NCBI GenBank assembly: GCA_021851865.1
Contig: JAJZBU010000017.1
Span: 1 to 52,593, forward strand
Source: Pseudomonadota bacterium
Lineage (GTDB): Bacteria; Pseudomonadota; Gammaproteobacteria; Pseudomonadales; Moraxellaceae
DNA: 52,593 nucleotides
Direction: 5' to 3'
A program made the position numbers and the translations under genes. Below the pieces are notes generated by a model. That model made no database searches and was not told the origin of the DNA. It saw nothing but the letters and a program-made list of their open reading frames with translations. Numbering within the stretch: position 1 is the stretch's first letter; every line of letters begins with the position of its first letter. This document shows, piece by piece, positions 25,944 to 34,664 of the stretch.

Positions 25944-26489
25944 ATGATGCAACAAAGTGGCGGTAGGCAGATCCTGCGCAGGGGTGTCGTCGCTCTGCTC
26001 GTTCTCCTCAGTCTGGCCGCCTACGCGGAACACGGCGGTCATCGTGGTGGCCACTGGGGGCATCGTGGCCACTGGGGGCGCTGGGGCGGCTGGTCGCGTG
26101 GCTATGGTTATGGCTATGGCGATGGCATGTGGCATGGCGGCTGGACGCGTGGCTATGGTTATGGCGACGGCATGTGGCGTAGCGGCAACTGGTTTCATGG
26201 CGACCATGACGGCCGGTTCGGCTGGTGGTGGATCGTCGGTCCGAGCTGGATGATGTACAATACGCCGATTTACCCCTATCCCGATCCGATGCTGCCGCCG
26301 GCTTATATCGTCGATGAGCCGGTGCAGCCATCGGTCACCTTCGTTCAGCCGGTGTCGCCACCGCCACCACCGGCATCAGCTCAGGTCTGGTATCACTGTC
26401 GGCGTCCCGAGGGCTACTACCCCTATATTCCGACCTGTCCGAGCGGTTGGCAGACGGTCCCCGCCGTGCCGCCCGATGCCGGCCGCTAG
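25944..26489 (+). CDS. Small secreted Gly/His/Tyr-rich envelope protein
   Basis: A 181-residue exported protein. The signal peptide (about residues 1-28, ending LAAYA-E) is followed by a region rich in His, Gly, Trp and Tyr (GGHRGGHWGHRGHWGRWGG, and two copies of RGYGYG(YG)DGMW), a Pro-rich stretch, and a C-terminal module WYHCRRPEGYYPYIPTCPSGW with two Cys, which recurs at the end of many small proteobacterial envelope proteins of unknown role. Metal or surface binding is possible but not shown. The start is the ATGATG at 25944/25947 behind GAGGGG. It is divergent from the hybrid kinase across a 216-base gap in which I see no clear promoter. Confidence 0.7.
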   Translation: MMQQSGGRQILRRGVVALLVLLSLAAYAEHGGHRGGHWGHRGHWGRWGGWSRGYGYGYGDGMWHGGWTRGYGYGDGMWRSGNWFHGDHDGRFGWWWIVGPSWMMYNTPIYPYPDPMLPPAYIVDEPVQPSVTFVQPVSPPPPPASAQVWYHCRRPEGYYPYIPTCPSGWQTVPAVPPDAGR

Positions 26490-26552
26490 CCTTGATCAGT
26501 CCTGACCAGCTCTGAGAGGGTTTGCGCGCGATGAGAGTGAGAAGGAGGCGAT

Positions 26553-27071
26553 ATGCAAGAAGGCCAAAGATGGCGCCTCGCCCTGCCCGGACTGCTGAGC
26601 TTGGTCCTGGCGGCGTGCCAGACCCTGCCGACCGGACCGACGGTGGCGGTGATGCCGCCAGCGGGCAAGCCGCTCGATCTGTTTCAGCAAGAGGACCTGT
26701 TCTGCCGCAATTACGCGACGCAGTCCTTTGCTCCTGACGCGGCGTCGCAAGGCCAGCGGCAGGTGCTCGGTTCGGCGGTGCTCGGTAGCGCTCTCGGTGC
26801 CCTCGTCGGCAGTGCCGTCGGCGGTGACCATCAAAGCGCTGGCGCTGGTGCCGCAGTGGGCCTGGCGATGGGCGGCCTAGCCGGCGCTGGCCGCGCTCGG
26901 GATACGGCGATGAGCGATCAGGCGCGCTACAACATCGCCTATGAACAGTGCATGTCGTCAAAAGGCAATGTCGTGCCGCCACAGCTGCCAGCGCGCCGTA
27001 TCCGCATCCGTTACGAAGGCGGTTACGGTGGGTTCGGCGGCTTCGGTGGCTTTGGTTATCCGGGCTGGTGA
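26553..27071 (+). CDS. Glycine-zipper lipoprotein
   Basis: A 172-residue predicted lipoprotein. The signal sequence ends in a lipobox LVLAAC, giving a lipidated Cys at residue 22. Residues about 72-115 are a glycine-zipper segment of the YMGG type (VLGSAVLGSALGALVGSAVGG and AGAGAAVGLAMGGLAGAGRA), which inserts in or packs against membranes; a conserved YNIAYEQCMSSKGN follows, then a Gly/Phe-rich tail. Relatives are small outer-membrane lipoproteins of unknown role. GAAGGAGG lies just before the ATG. It is 63 bases after the previous small envelope gene, probably in one transcript, and its end overlaps the convergent leuA by 16 bases. Confidence 0.78.
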   Translation: MQEGQRWRLALPGLLSLVLAACQTLPTGPTVAVMPPAGKPLDLFQQEDLFCRNYATQSFAPDAASQGQRQVLGSAVLGSALGALVGSAVGGDHQSAGAGAAVGLAMGGLAGAGRARDTAMSDQARYNIAYEQCMSSKGNVVPPQLPARRIRIRYEGGYGGFGGFGGFGYPGW

Positions 27072-28702
27072 GCCGGCTCGCTCTGGTTGAGCGCACTGCA
27101 CAGGGCGAGCAGCGAGGCCAGAACGCGGTTCTCTCCGATGCCGATGGCGAAGACCGGCGCGCCTTCGCCGTGTCCTTCGATCACCGCCAGGGCGCGCGCC
27201 GAGCTACCGCTTTCCAGGCTGAACTCGCTGTAGGCGAGGATCTCGAGAGGCCGTGGCAGGGCGCGCACAGCGGCGTCGAGCGCACCACAGCCGCGACCGC
27301 GTAGACGCAGCGCTTGTCCGACGTGGCACATCTGCAAGTCGATGCCCAGGCCATCGGCGCTGAGTTCGAAATCCTGCAATTGCCAGGGCTGCGTCGGCGT
27401 TCCATAGCAATTCAAAAAAAACTGCCAGAGTTGCTCGCTGCTGATTTCGCCAGCGACACGGTCGCTCATGACCTTGACCCGGGTGCTGAAGTCGATGAGA
27501 TGGCGCCGGCTCAGGCGCACGCCGCGCTGCTCGAGAAGGTAGGCGATGCCACCTTTGCCCGATTGGCTGTTGATGCGCACGAGGCCATGGTAGTCGCGTC
27601 CGACGTCACTTGGATCGATGGGCAGATAGGGTACACGCCAGAGCGTGTCCGGCTGTTGCTGTTGCAGTCCCTTGCGGATAGCGTCTTGGTGCGAACCGGA
27701 AAATGCCGTGTAGACGAGATCACCGGCATAAGGATGACGTGGATGCACCGGCAAACCGGTACAGGTCTGCACCAGATGCACTAGGCTGTCGAGGGCGCCG
27801 AAGTCGAGCTTGGGGGCGATGCCTTGGCTGTGCAGGTTGAGCGCCAGAGTGACGAGATCGACATTGCCCGTGCGCTCGCCGTGACCGAAAAGACAGCCCT
27901 CGACGCGCTCCGCTCCGGCGAGCAGAGCCAACTCCGCCGCGGCCACGGCACAGCCGCGATCGTTGTGGGGGTGGACGCTGAGGACGAGGCGCTGACGCCG
28001 TGCCAGATGGCGGTGCATGTACTCGATGAGATCGGCGTAGACGTGTGGCATGCAGCACTCGACCGTCGCCGGCAGATTGAGGATGAGCGGACGCTCGTCG
28101 TCACCGAGCCAGGCCAGACTGACGGCGTCGCACACCTGCACGGCATAGGCGGGATCGCTGCTGCTGAAATGTTCCGGGCTGAACTGCAGACACCACGAGG
28201 TTTGTGGATGGCGCTCGGCGTGCGCGCGTATCATCGCGACACTGGCGACGACGCGCTCGATCAAGGTCGCGCGGTCGATGGCGAAGACCTGTTCGCGAAA
28301 ATCATCGGCGATGGCGTGGTAGAGATGGACGGTGACGCACGCCGCGCCTTGCAGCGACTGTAGTGTCTCGGCGATGAGATCAGCGCGCGCCGGCGTCAGG
28401 ACGGCGATGCGCACATCGGCCGGAATGCGCTCTTCCTCGATCAGTTGGCGCACGAAGGCGAATTCTCCTGCCGCCGCTGCAGGGAAGCCGACCTCGATCT
28501 CTTTCAAACCGATGGCGCACAGGCGTTCGAACAGCTGCAGTTTGTGCGCGTTCGACATCGGCTCGAACAGCGCCTGATTACCATCGCGCAGATCACTGCT
28601 CAACCAGCGTGGTGCCGTTTTGAGGGTGGCGTCCGGCCAGCGGCGTTGTGCCAGGGATGGGCGCGGCAGGGCGCGGTAGCGGGCACTGTTCATCTTGCTC
28701 AT
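27056..28702 (-). CDS. 2-isopropylmalate synthase
   Basis: A 548-residue enzyme that condenses 2-oxoisovalerate with acetyl-CoA, the first committed step of leucine synthesis. The catalytic TIM barrel (about 30-310) has the metal Asp in SSDLRDGNQAL, the metal His pair in SVHPHNDRG and the signature GCLFGHGERTGNVDLV. A linker and the C-terminal allosteric (LeuA dimer) domain, about 440-540, follow and would bind leucine for feedback inhibition. The length and the SSDLRDGNQALFEPMS segment identify the long class II form found in Actinobacteria and some Proteobacteria, not the E. coli form. It is divergent from an Lrp-family gene across a short intergenic palindrome, which suggests control by that regulator. 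Confidence 0.93.
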   Translation of the reverse strand: MSKMNSARYRALPRPSLAQRRWPDATLKTAPRWLSSDLRDGNQALFEPMSNAHKLQLFERLCAIGLKEIEVGFPAAAAGEFAFVRQLIEEERIPADVRIAVLTPARADLIAETLQSLQGAACVTVHLYHAIADDFREQVFAIDRATLIERVVASVAMIRAHAERHPQTSWCLQFSPEHFSSSDPAYAVQVCDAVSLAWLGDDERPLILNLPATVECCMPHVYADLIEYMHRHLARRQRLVLSVHPHNDRGCAVAAAELALLAGAERVEGCLFGHGERTGNVDLVTLALNLHSQGIAPKLDFGALDSLVHLVQTCTGLPVHPRHPYAGDLVYTAFSGSHQDAIRKGLQQQQPDTLWRVPYLPIDPSDVGRDYHGLVRINSQSGKGGIAYLLEQRGVRLSRRHLIDFSTRVKVMSDRVAGEISSEQLWQFFLNCYGTPTQPWQLQDFELSADGLGIDLQMCHVGQALRLRGRGCGALDAAVRALPRPLEILAYSEFSLESGSSARALAVIEGHGEGAPVFAIGIGENRVLASLLALCSALNQSEPAHQPG

Positions 28703-28786
28703 GATCGCCTCGACTCGCTAGGGGAGTTCTCATGCTAGAGCAAGGCCGCGATGAAAGATTGCGAATACGGCGATTGATTCGTAGTA

Positions 28787-28807
28787 TTGAGCAATAAAAT
28801 TGCTTAA
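28787..28807. promoter_or_regulatory. Palindromic operator between leuA and the Lrp-type gene
   Basis: AGCAAT-AAA-ATTGCT (28790-28804) is a perfect 6+3+6 inverted repeat, extended on both sides by TT and AA into a 21-base site. It lies 83 bases before leuA and 22 bases before the Lrp-type start, in an AT-rich stretch, and has the size and symmetry of Lrp/AsnC sites. Autoregulation and control of leuA by the neighbouring regulator is the simplest reading. Confidence 0.6.
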
Positions 28808-28828
28808 AAACACAAAGATGTGAAATTC

Positions 28829-29320
28829 ATGAAAATTGACCGCTATGACCTGCACATCCTTGACATCCTGCAGAACGACGGCCGCATCAGCAATCAGGAC
28901 CTGGCGGCGCGTATCGGCCTCTCGGCGGCGCCCTGTCTGCGCCGGGTGCGCGCTTTGGAAGAGGCCGGCATCATCAGCGGCTATCGCGCCGTCGTCGCCC
29001 CCGAGCGACTCGGTCTAGGCCTGCTCGCCCTGGTGCACATCGCCATGGACCGGCATACGCCGGAGCGTTTTGCAGGTTTCGAGGCGGCCGTCGCCGAACT
29101 GCCGCAGGTGATCGAATGCCTGCTCATCACCGGTCAACAGGCGGACTATCAGCTTAAGGTGCTGGCCCGCGACATGGAGGATTATCAAGACATCCTGCTG
29201 CATCATCTGACGCGCATCGAAGGGGTCAGCGGCGTTCATACCAGCTTTGTCTTGCGCCGTTCGCCGGCACGCGCCATCATGAAGAATATGCTGGCCGCCG
29301 GCAATCAGTCCCAGAACTGA
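28829..29320 (+). CDS. Lrp/AsnC-family transcriptional regulator
   Basis: A 163-residue DNA-binding protein. The N-terminal winged helix (about 1-60) reads KIDRYDLHILDILQNDGRISNQDLAARIGLSAAPCLRRVRALEEAGIISGYRAV in overlapping segments typical of Lrp, and the C-terminal RAM domain (about 65-150) senses amino acids (MDRHTPERFAGFEAAVAELPQVIECLLITGQQADYQLKVL region). ATG 28829 is used; GTG 28820 is in frame. The adjacent divergent leuA and the palindrome between them suggest a local leucine-responsive regulator, while the global Lrp would usually be encoded elsewhere. Confidence 0.92.
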   Translation: MKIDRYDLHILDILQNDGRISNQDLAARIGLSAAPCLRRVRALEEAGIISGYRAVVAPERLGLGLLALVHIAMDRHTPERFAGFEAAVAELPQVIECLLITGQQADYQLKVLARDMEDYQDILLHHLTRIEGVSGVHTSFVLRRSPARAIMKNMLAAGNQSQN

Positions 29321-29363
29321 ATGGGCCTAACTCAAAATCGATCGTGCAAGGCATGGCAGAGAA

Positions 29364-30956
29364 ATGATGCTCACCCAGATGACGCGGTTGGAAGAACGCT
29401 GGCAGGCTTATACGCGCCATCCGGAGGCGGGGGTTCTCGCCGACATCGTTCTCTCTTTGCATGGACTCGGCGAGGAGTTGACGCGCCTCAATCTGTTGCG
29501 TGTGGCGCGCATCTGTGAAGGCATCGAGGCACTCGCCCTAGGTTACATGGAAGGGGGCGCACCGCCTTTGTCGGCCACCCAGAAGCAGGCCTTTTCCCGC
29601 CAGCTCGACACCCTGCGCGCGGCCATCCAGCTGTTCATACCGCGACCGCGCGAGCAGCGCCAGCAGCAAGAGGACATGGCCTGGGCGGCGCCGCGCCGCA
29701 TCGCCGTCTTTATGGCTGATGCCGCGCCGACGGCCGACATCCTGCCGCTTCTCGATACCGTGCGCCAGATCGGTTTCGAGGTCGAGGAGGCGTCGCTCGA
29801 TGGTATGGCGACCAGCCAACGCGGTCATGTCGCCGCCTTGCTGTTTCCCAACGAGTCGATGCCGGACGCGCCTCTGCTCGCCTGGGTGCGGACGGTGCGG
29901 CAGCACTGCCCGTACACACAGCTCATCTTGCGCACGCCGTCGCGCAACATGGAGCGACAGGTGGCGCTGCTGCGCGCCGGCGTCGACCTTCTGCTGCAGC
30001 AGGACGAAGGCAGCGAGCAGATCCTGCGACTTCTTCTTGAACTGACCGAAGTACACGAAGCGGCGGCTTATCGCGTCATGGTCGTCGAGGACTCCCGGGT
30101 CGCCTCGACCATCATCCAGCGCACCTTGCGCGAGCATGGTATCGAGTCCGAGGCGGTGCGCGATCCGGCCGAGGTTCTCGACCGTCTCGACAGTTATCAG
30201 CCCGATCTCGTGCTCATGGACATGCAGATGCCCAAACTCGACGGCATCGAGGCGACGCGCGTCATCCGGCAGCAGAAGCGCTGGCGCGCTCTGCCCATCG
30301 TCTATCTGTCGGGGGAACAAAACATCGCCCGCCAGATCGAGGCACTGCGCCTCGGTGGCGATCAGTTTCTCAGCAAGCCCTTCAATCCCATCATGCTGGC
30401 GGCGGTCATCAAGACCAGTGTCGAACGCTATCGTACGGCGCAGCGCCACACCCAGATCGATGGTCTGACCGGTCTCTTGCGGCATAGCGTTGCCTTGCAG
30501 CGACTGGAGCTGTTGATGGAGGCGGCACGCCAGCAACCCCTGGCGGTTGCCATGCTCGACATCGACCATTTCAAAGCCATCAACGACAGCTATGGCCATC
30601 CCGTCGGTGATCGCGTCATCATGGCCCTGGCCTGGCTTTTGCGCGGCAAATTGCGCAGCACCGATCTCATCGCCCGCTTCGGTGGCGAGGAGTTTCTCAT
30701 CGCCCTGCCCGGTGCCGATGCGGCGACGGCGCGCGCGGTGCTCGAGCAGTTGCGTGAGCGTTTCGCCGGACAGCTGCACGGCAAGAACGATACCCTGTTG
30801 CAGGCGAGCTTCAGCGCCGGCATCGCCCATTATCGTCCCGGCATGTCGGTGGGAGATCTGATCGAGCGCGCCGATGCCGCCCTCCTGCAGGCCAAGCAAC
30901 AGGGCCGCAACTGCATCGTCGTCAATACGGTAGGCGACAATCCAGCCGAGCTGTAA
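29364..30956 (+). CDS. Response-regulator diguanylate cyclase with HPt-like N-terminus
   Basis: A 530-residue cytoplasmic protein. Residues about 5-105 are helical and resemble a phosphotransfer (HPt) domain around SLHGLGEELTRLNLLRVARICEGIE. A degenerate receiver-like segment (about 110-230) is followed by a true receiver (about 233-355; VVEDSR, phospho-Asp in LVLMDMQMP, Lys in LSKPFNP) and a GGDEF domain (about 365-525) with an intact GGEEF active site and an inhibitory RSTD (RxxD) site five residues before it. It should therefore make cyclic di-GMP and be product-inhibited, opposing the HD-GYP protein encoded upstream. No kinase gene is adjacent. Start at ATG 29364; 29367 is equally possible. 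Confidence 0.88.
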   Translation: MMLTQMTRLEERWQAYTRHPEAGVLADIVLSLHGLGEELTRLNLLRVARICEGIEALALGYMEGGAPPLSATQKQAFSRQLDTLRAAIQLFIPRPREQRQQQEDMAWAAPRRIAVFMADAAPTADILPLLDTVRQIGFEVEEASLDGMATSQRGHVAALLFPNESMPDAPLLAWVRTVRQHCPYTQLILRTPSRNMERQVALLRAGVDLLLQQDEGSEQILRLLLELTEVHEAAAYRVMVVEDSRVASTIIQRTLREHGIESEAVRDPAEVLDRLDSYQPDLVLMDMQMPKLDGIEATRVIRQQKRWRALPIVYLSGEQNIARQIEALRLGGDQFLSKPFNPIMLAAVIKTSVERYRTAQRHTQIDGLTGLLRHSVALQRLELLMEAARQQPLAVAMLDIDHFKAINDSYGHPVGDRVIMALAWLLRGKLRSTDLIARFGGEEFLIALPGADAATARAVLEQLRERFAGQLHGKNDTLLQASFSAGIAHYRPGMSVGDLIERADAALLQAKQQGRNCIVVNTVGDNPAEL

Positions 30957-30991
30957 TACCATGGTGTCCCCCTTTGTTCAGGCCAACGACG

Positions 30992-31807
30992 ATGCGACGC
31001 TGCTGCATCCTGCTGCTCAGTCTGTTCTTCGCTGATGCCCAGGCGGCAGTCCTGCACGTCGCCGTCAGCAGTCCGCCCCTCGCCTGGATGCTGCAGCAGC
31101 TCGGGGGAGAGCATGTCGTCGTGGCGACCTTGCTGCGTCCCGGGGATGAGCCCGAACTGTTCGATCCGCCGCCACAGCAGATGCAGGTGCTGACCTTGTC
31201 CAGTCTCTACTTCTCGCTTGCCTTGCCTTTTGAGCGCCAGGTCCTGCCGCGTCTGGCACAGGGCACGATGCGCGTGGTGCCATTGACCCGACTGCAGCGT
31301 GGCCAGGATCCGCACGTCTGGATGTCGGTCGCCTGGATGCAGTCCTTCGCCGATCAGGCAGCACCCGCCCTGATCGCCGCCGATGCCGCCGATGCGGCTT
31401 ATTTTCGGGCGCGTGCCGTCGCTCTGCGGCAACGTCTGCAGGTCCTGGATGCGCGGCTACGCGCTGATTTTGCTGGCATTCCACCGGCGCGGCGCGTCTT
31501 TTTGGTCGAGCATCCGGCGCTCGGCTATTTTGCCCATGACTATGCCTTGACGCAGTTGGCCATCGAAGACCATGGCCATGAACCGGGGCCGGAAGGGTTG
31601 TCGGAGCTGCTCGCCCGCGCCCGCGCCGCGCACATCTCGCGCATCTTCGTCGAGCGCCAGTTCTCCGGCCGCCAAGCCAGTATCCTGGCGCGACAGCTGC
31701 ATGCGCAGGTGATCGTCTTCGATCCTTTGAACGCCGATTGGGCGGCGACGATGCAGAGCCTGGGTGAGACCCTGGCGGCCTCCATGCGCGCGCCGGAGCC
31801 GCGCTGA
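30992..31807 (+). CDS. Metal ABC transporter substrate-binding protein (ZnuA-like)
   Basis: A 271-residue periplasmic binding protein of cluster A-I. A signal peptide of about 18 residues ends in DAQA. Two metal ligands of the family are clear: the His in GQDPHVWMS and the His in VEHPALGYFAHDY; a FVERQFS segment corresponds to the late conserved region. The first ligand, normally a His in a G-x-x-x-H-x-(Y/F) context, is replaced: the sequence reads RPGDEPELFDPPP. No His-rich loop is present. ATG 30992 is preferred because the signal peptide begins there; TTG 30974 is in frame. It leads a three-gene operon with an ATPase and a permease. Zinc or manganese are the likely substrates. Confidence 0.82.
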   Translation: MRRCCILLLSLFFADAQAAVLHVAVSSPPLAWMLQQLGGEHVVVATLLRPGDEPELFDPPPQQMQVLTLSSLYFSLALPFERQVLPRLAQGTMRVVPLTRLQRGQDPHVWMSVAWMQSFADQAAPALIAADAADAAYFRARAVALRQRLQVLDARLRADFAGIPPARRVFLVEHPALGYFAHDYALTQLAIEDHGHEPGPEGLSELLARARAAHISRIFVERQFSGRQASILARQLHAQVIVFDPLNADWAATMQSLGETLAASMRAPEPR

Positions 31808-32530
31808 ATGGCCTTGATCGAGATACGCGCCCTCAGCTATGCCTATGAGCAGTCGCTGGTGCTGGAAAATATCGAGCTCAGCGTCGAGGCCGGCGCCTTT
31901 CTCGCCATCATCGGCCCCAATGGCGGTGGCAAGACCACTCTGCTGCGCTTGATGCTCGGGCTGTTGCAGGCGCAGCAGGGCGAGATCCGCATCTTCGGAC
32001 AGGCGCCGCGTCAGGTGCAAAGGCGCATCGGCTATGTGCCACAGCACAGCAGGACGGCCACCGGTTTTCCGGTGTCGGTCGAGGACGTCGTGCGCATGGG
32101 TTTGAGCGGTTTGCGCCGCGAGCAGCGCCGGGCGCGTCCCGCCATCCATGAAGCGCTGCAGAAGGCCGGTATGCTTGAGAGTGCCGACGCCCGCCTCGAT
32201 GAATTGTCCGGCGGTCAACAGCAAAGAGTGCTGCTGGCGCGCGCCCTGGTCAGCGAACCGGAGCTGCTCCTGCTCGACGAACCGCTGGCCAATGTCGATC
32301 CCTATGGGCGGCAGTGCATCGTCGAGACCTTGATGGCTCTCCAACCGCGCCCGACCATCGTCATGGTCAGTCACGATCTCGGTCTCAGCGCCCATGCCGT
32401 CGACAGCATGGCGGCGGTCAACCGCTACCTGATCCATGAGCAGGGGCGCACCCTGACCCCCGACATGATCCGTCTCATGTATGGCCTGCATGATGAAGGC
32501 TGCCTGCACTGGCCCGAGGTGACGCCATGA
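31808..32530 (+). CDS. Metal ABC transporter ATPase (ZnuC-like)
   Basis: A 240-residue ATPase that powers metal import. Walker A GPNGGGKTT lies near residue 35, the signature LSGGQQQRV near 138, Walker B LLLLDEPLANVD near 157 and the switch His in VMVSHDLG. The length and the RIGYVPQH segment fit the ZnuC/MntB family. Its ATG follows the binding-protein stop without a gap, and its own end overlaps the permease start by ATGA, so the three subunits are translated together. Confidence 0.9.
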   Translation: MALIEIRALSYAYEQSLVLENIELSVEAGAFLAIIGPNGGGKTTLLRLMLGLLQAQQGEIRIFGQAPRQVQRRIGYVPQHSRTATGFPVSVEDVVRMGLSGLRREQRRARPAIHEALQKAGMLESADARLDELSGGQQQRVLLARALVSEPELLLLDEPLANVDPYGRQCIVETLMALQPRPTIVMVSHDLGLSAHAVDSMAAVNRYLIHEQGRTLTPDMIRLMYGLHDEGCLHWPEVTP

Positions 32531-33360
32531 TGGCCTTGCTCGCACAACCTTTCATGCAGCACGCTTTGCTGGCCTGCCTCCTCGTCAGTCTCGTCTGCGG
32601 CCTCATCGGCACCCTGATCATGGTCAATCGCCTGTCTTTCATGAGCGGCGGTATGGCGCACGGCGCCTATGGCGGAGTCGGCTTAGCCCTCTATGCCGGG
32701 TGGCCAGTATTGCCGGTGACGGCGGTGTTCACCGCCTTGCTCGCCGTGCTCTTGGGGACCCTGGCGGCGCGGCGGCGCGAGCGTATCGACACCTTGATCG
32801 GTGTGCTCTGGGCGGCGGGTATGGCGCTAGGCATCATCCTGATCAACCTCACCCCGGGATATGCCCAGGACCTGATGAGCTATCTGTTCGGCAGTCTGCT
32901 GACCGTCTCCCGTCACGACCTGCTGCTGATGTTCCTCGCGGATTTGCTCATCATCGTCCTGGTCAGCGGCTTTTATCGCAGCCTGCTCGTCGTCTCCTTC
33001 GATGAGGATTTTGCGCGCAGCCGCCAACTGCCGGTGCTCGCTCTGCAGCTCATGCTGCTCATCCTGGTGGCTGAGACCATCGTCATGCTGATCCAGGTCG
33101 TCGGCTTGATTCTGGTCATCGCCCTGCTCAGTCTGCCGCCGGCGGTGGCCGAACTGCACGCGCGTGGCCTGCGCAGCATGATGCTGGCGGCGAGTCTGTG
33201 GTGTCTGTTCTTCTGCCTCGCCGGTCTGGCCCTGGCATTCGCCTTCAATCTCAGTACGGGCGCCTGCATCATCGCCTGTGGCTGTGTCACCTATCTCGTT
33301 CTCGCCCTCATCCTGTCGCGCCATCGTGCGCATCGGCGGCGCGCTGCCACCAACGTTTGA
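32527..33360 (+). CDS. Metal ABC transporter permease (ZnuB-like)
   Basis: A 277-residue inner-membrane protein of the ABC-3 family with about eight to nine helices. The N-terminal GTLIMVNRLSFMSGGMAHGAYGGVG is the family's hallmark (SDAIAHA-type region), and VVSFDEDFARS and VVGLILVIALLSLPPAVAEL match the cytoplasmic coupling and late membrane segments. ATG 32527 overlaps the ATPase stop. It completes the importer begun at 30992. No gene for a regulator (Zur) lies nearby. Confidence 0.9.
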   Translation: MMALLAQPFMQHALLACLLVSLVCGLIGTLIMVNRLSFMSGGMAHGAYGGVGLALYAGWPVLPVTAVFTALLAVLLGTLAARRRERIDTLIGVLWAAGMALGIILINLTPGYAQDLMSYLFGSLLTVSRHDLLLMFLADLLIIVLVSGFYRSLLVVSFDEDFARSRQLPVLALQLMLLILVAETIVMLIQVVGLILVIALLSLPPAVAELHARGLRSMMLAASLWCLFFCLAGLALAFAFNLSTGACIIACGCVTYLVLALILSRHRAHRRRAATNV

Positions 33361-33476
33361 CGTCAGCGCACCGGTCGAGCCGGCGACCAACGATCCGACG
33401 AACGGCCACGGCCCATGAACATTTTTTTAAGATATGCACTAAACCTATCTTCAGATCGATGTCGGGAGCAATGGAT

Positions 33477-34652
33477 ATGATCTGGATGCGGGTTCTGCTA
33501 TTGATGGTGGGTCTGACGCTGACACTGCTGGCGCGTTCCGCCACCTGGACGACGACGGGCTTCGCTTCGTTGATCGGCGGGATGGTGACCTCGGGCTCGC
33601 CCGGCGACCCGGGCGGAGCGCCGGGACTGGTGCCGACGCCGAGTGTCGATCCTGGCATCGATCATGGTCATTGCCCCTGCGCCATCGGCAACTGGCCGAA
33701 TGTCGGTATTTATGACCACACGTTCAGCGTGCGCCCGGAGTCGCGCGCCGGTCTGCAGGAGAACGTGCAGCTCGATAATGGCATCAATTTTGTCGGCGAG
33801 GCGACGGCGCGTCTGTCGCCGCACCAGTATGGCGATCTCACGCCGGACTGGCTCTACGCCGGCTACAACCTGACGCCGAGCTGGACCTTGCAGGCGGGGC
33901 GCAAGCGCCTGCCCATCTTCATGTATTCCGATTACGTCGATATTGGCTATGACTATCCCTGGATGCGCCCACCCGGTGACCTCTATGGCTGGCAGATCGA
34001 TCACTACAATGGCCTCAATCTGCTCTACAACAACACCATCGCCGACGTTTCGGTGACCTGGAACCTGTGGACCGGCTCCGAGCGCGACAACAACAATGAA
34101 GAGCTGTCGCTGCTCTATTATGATCCGCCGATGAACAACTACGGCTCCGGCGTCGCCATCCGTGAGAACTGGTACAACATGCTCGGCAGCTATGTCGACA
34201 TCAGCAAGGACTGGTGGGAGGTGCGCGCGGTCTATATGCAAAATCAGGTGACGCGCACGCAGGCGGGCTATGGGCCTTACATCGATTATGGCAATCACCA
34301 GAAGTTCCGTGGCGTTTCTGTCAACCTGGATCCCGGGCATTTCGTTTTACGTTCTGAGTTCAATGAATTCATGCGTCCCAGCAACCAGGATTATTATCAC
34401 ACTGGGCTGATCGCCGTCGGCTACCACATCGGTGCTTTTCTACCGATGCTCACGTATTCCTCATTCCATGAGGATTTCCTGACCGATCCCCAGTATGAAG
34501 AGATCCACTTCACGCGCACGGCGACGCTGCGCTGGGATTTTCGGCCGGGGATGGACCTCAAGATGCAGTATGACGACACCATCGATCATTCGCACTGGCC
34601 CTTTCTCGGCAACAGCAAGTTGTTCACCGCCGGTTGGGATATGGTGTTTTAG
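33477..34652 (+). CDS. Predicted outer-membrane beta-barrel protein
   Basis: A 391-residue exported protein; a signal peptide (to about LLARSA) is followed by a short Gly/Pro-rich stretch and then a long series of alternating aromatic strands (for example WLYAGYNLTPSWTLQAGRKRLP and TATLRWDFRPGMDLKMQYDD), ending in a C-terminal aromatic, F, as outer-membrane porins do. The specific family is not recognised, although similar barrels occur beside small PstS-like genes. ATG 33477 is favoured for the GGGAG eight bases upstream; ATG 33471 is in frame. A frame open back to 33198 was rejected because it overlaps the permease gene. The PstS-like gene follows after 12 bases, implying joint function. 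Confidence 0.7.
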   Translation: MIWMRVLLLMVGLTLTLLARSATWTTTGFASLIGGMVTSGSPGDPGGAPGLVPTPSVDPGIDHGHCPCAIGNWPNVGIYDHTFSVRPESRAGLQENVQLDNGINFVGEATARLSPHQYGDLTPDWLYAGYNLTPSWTLQAGRKRLPIFMYSDYVDIGYDYPWMRPPGDLYGWQIDHYNGLNLLYNNTIADVSVTWNLWTGSERDNNNEELSLLYYDPPMNNYGSGVAIRENWYNMLGSYVDISKDWWEVRAVYMQNQVTRTQAGYGPYIDYGNHQKFRGVSVNLDPGHFVLRSEFNEFMRPSNQDYYHTGLIAVGYHIGAFLPMLTYSSFHEDFLTDPQYEEIHFTRTATLRWDFRPGMDLKMQYDDTIDHSHWPFLGNSKLFTAGWDMVF

Positions 34653-34664
34653 GGAGGAGACGAT

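Noticed and set aside
26046-26175. Short sequence repeats in the Gly/His/Tyr-rich protein, considered as a CRISPR or regulatory repeat
   Set aside because: They are in-frame low-complexity coding repeats of different lengths with no spacers. No CRISPR array occurs in the window.
33198-33476. N-terminal extension of the barrel protein
   Set aside because: It lies inside the permease gene, and the signal peptide begins at 33471/33477.
33361-33476. Possible Pho box before the barrel/PstS-like pair
   Set aside because: No 7-4-7 pair of half-sites was found; only an AT-rich stretch and a T-run are present.
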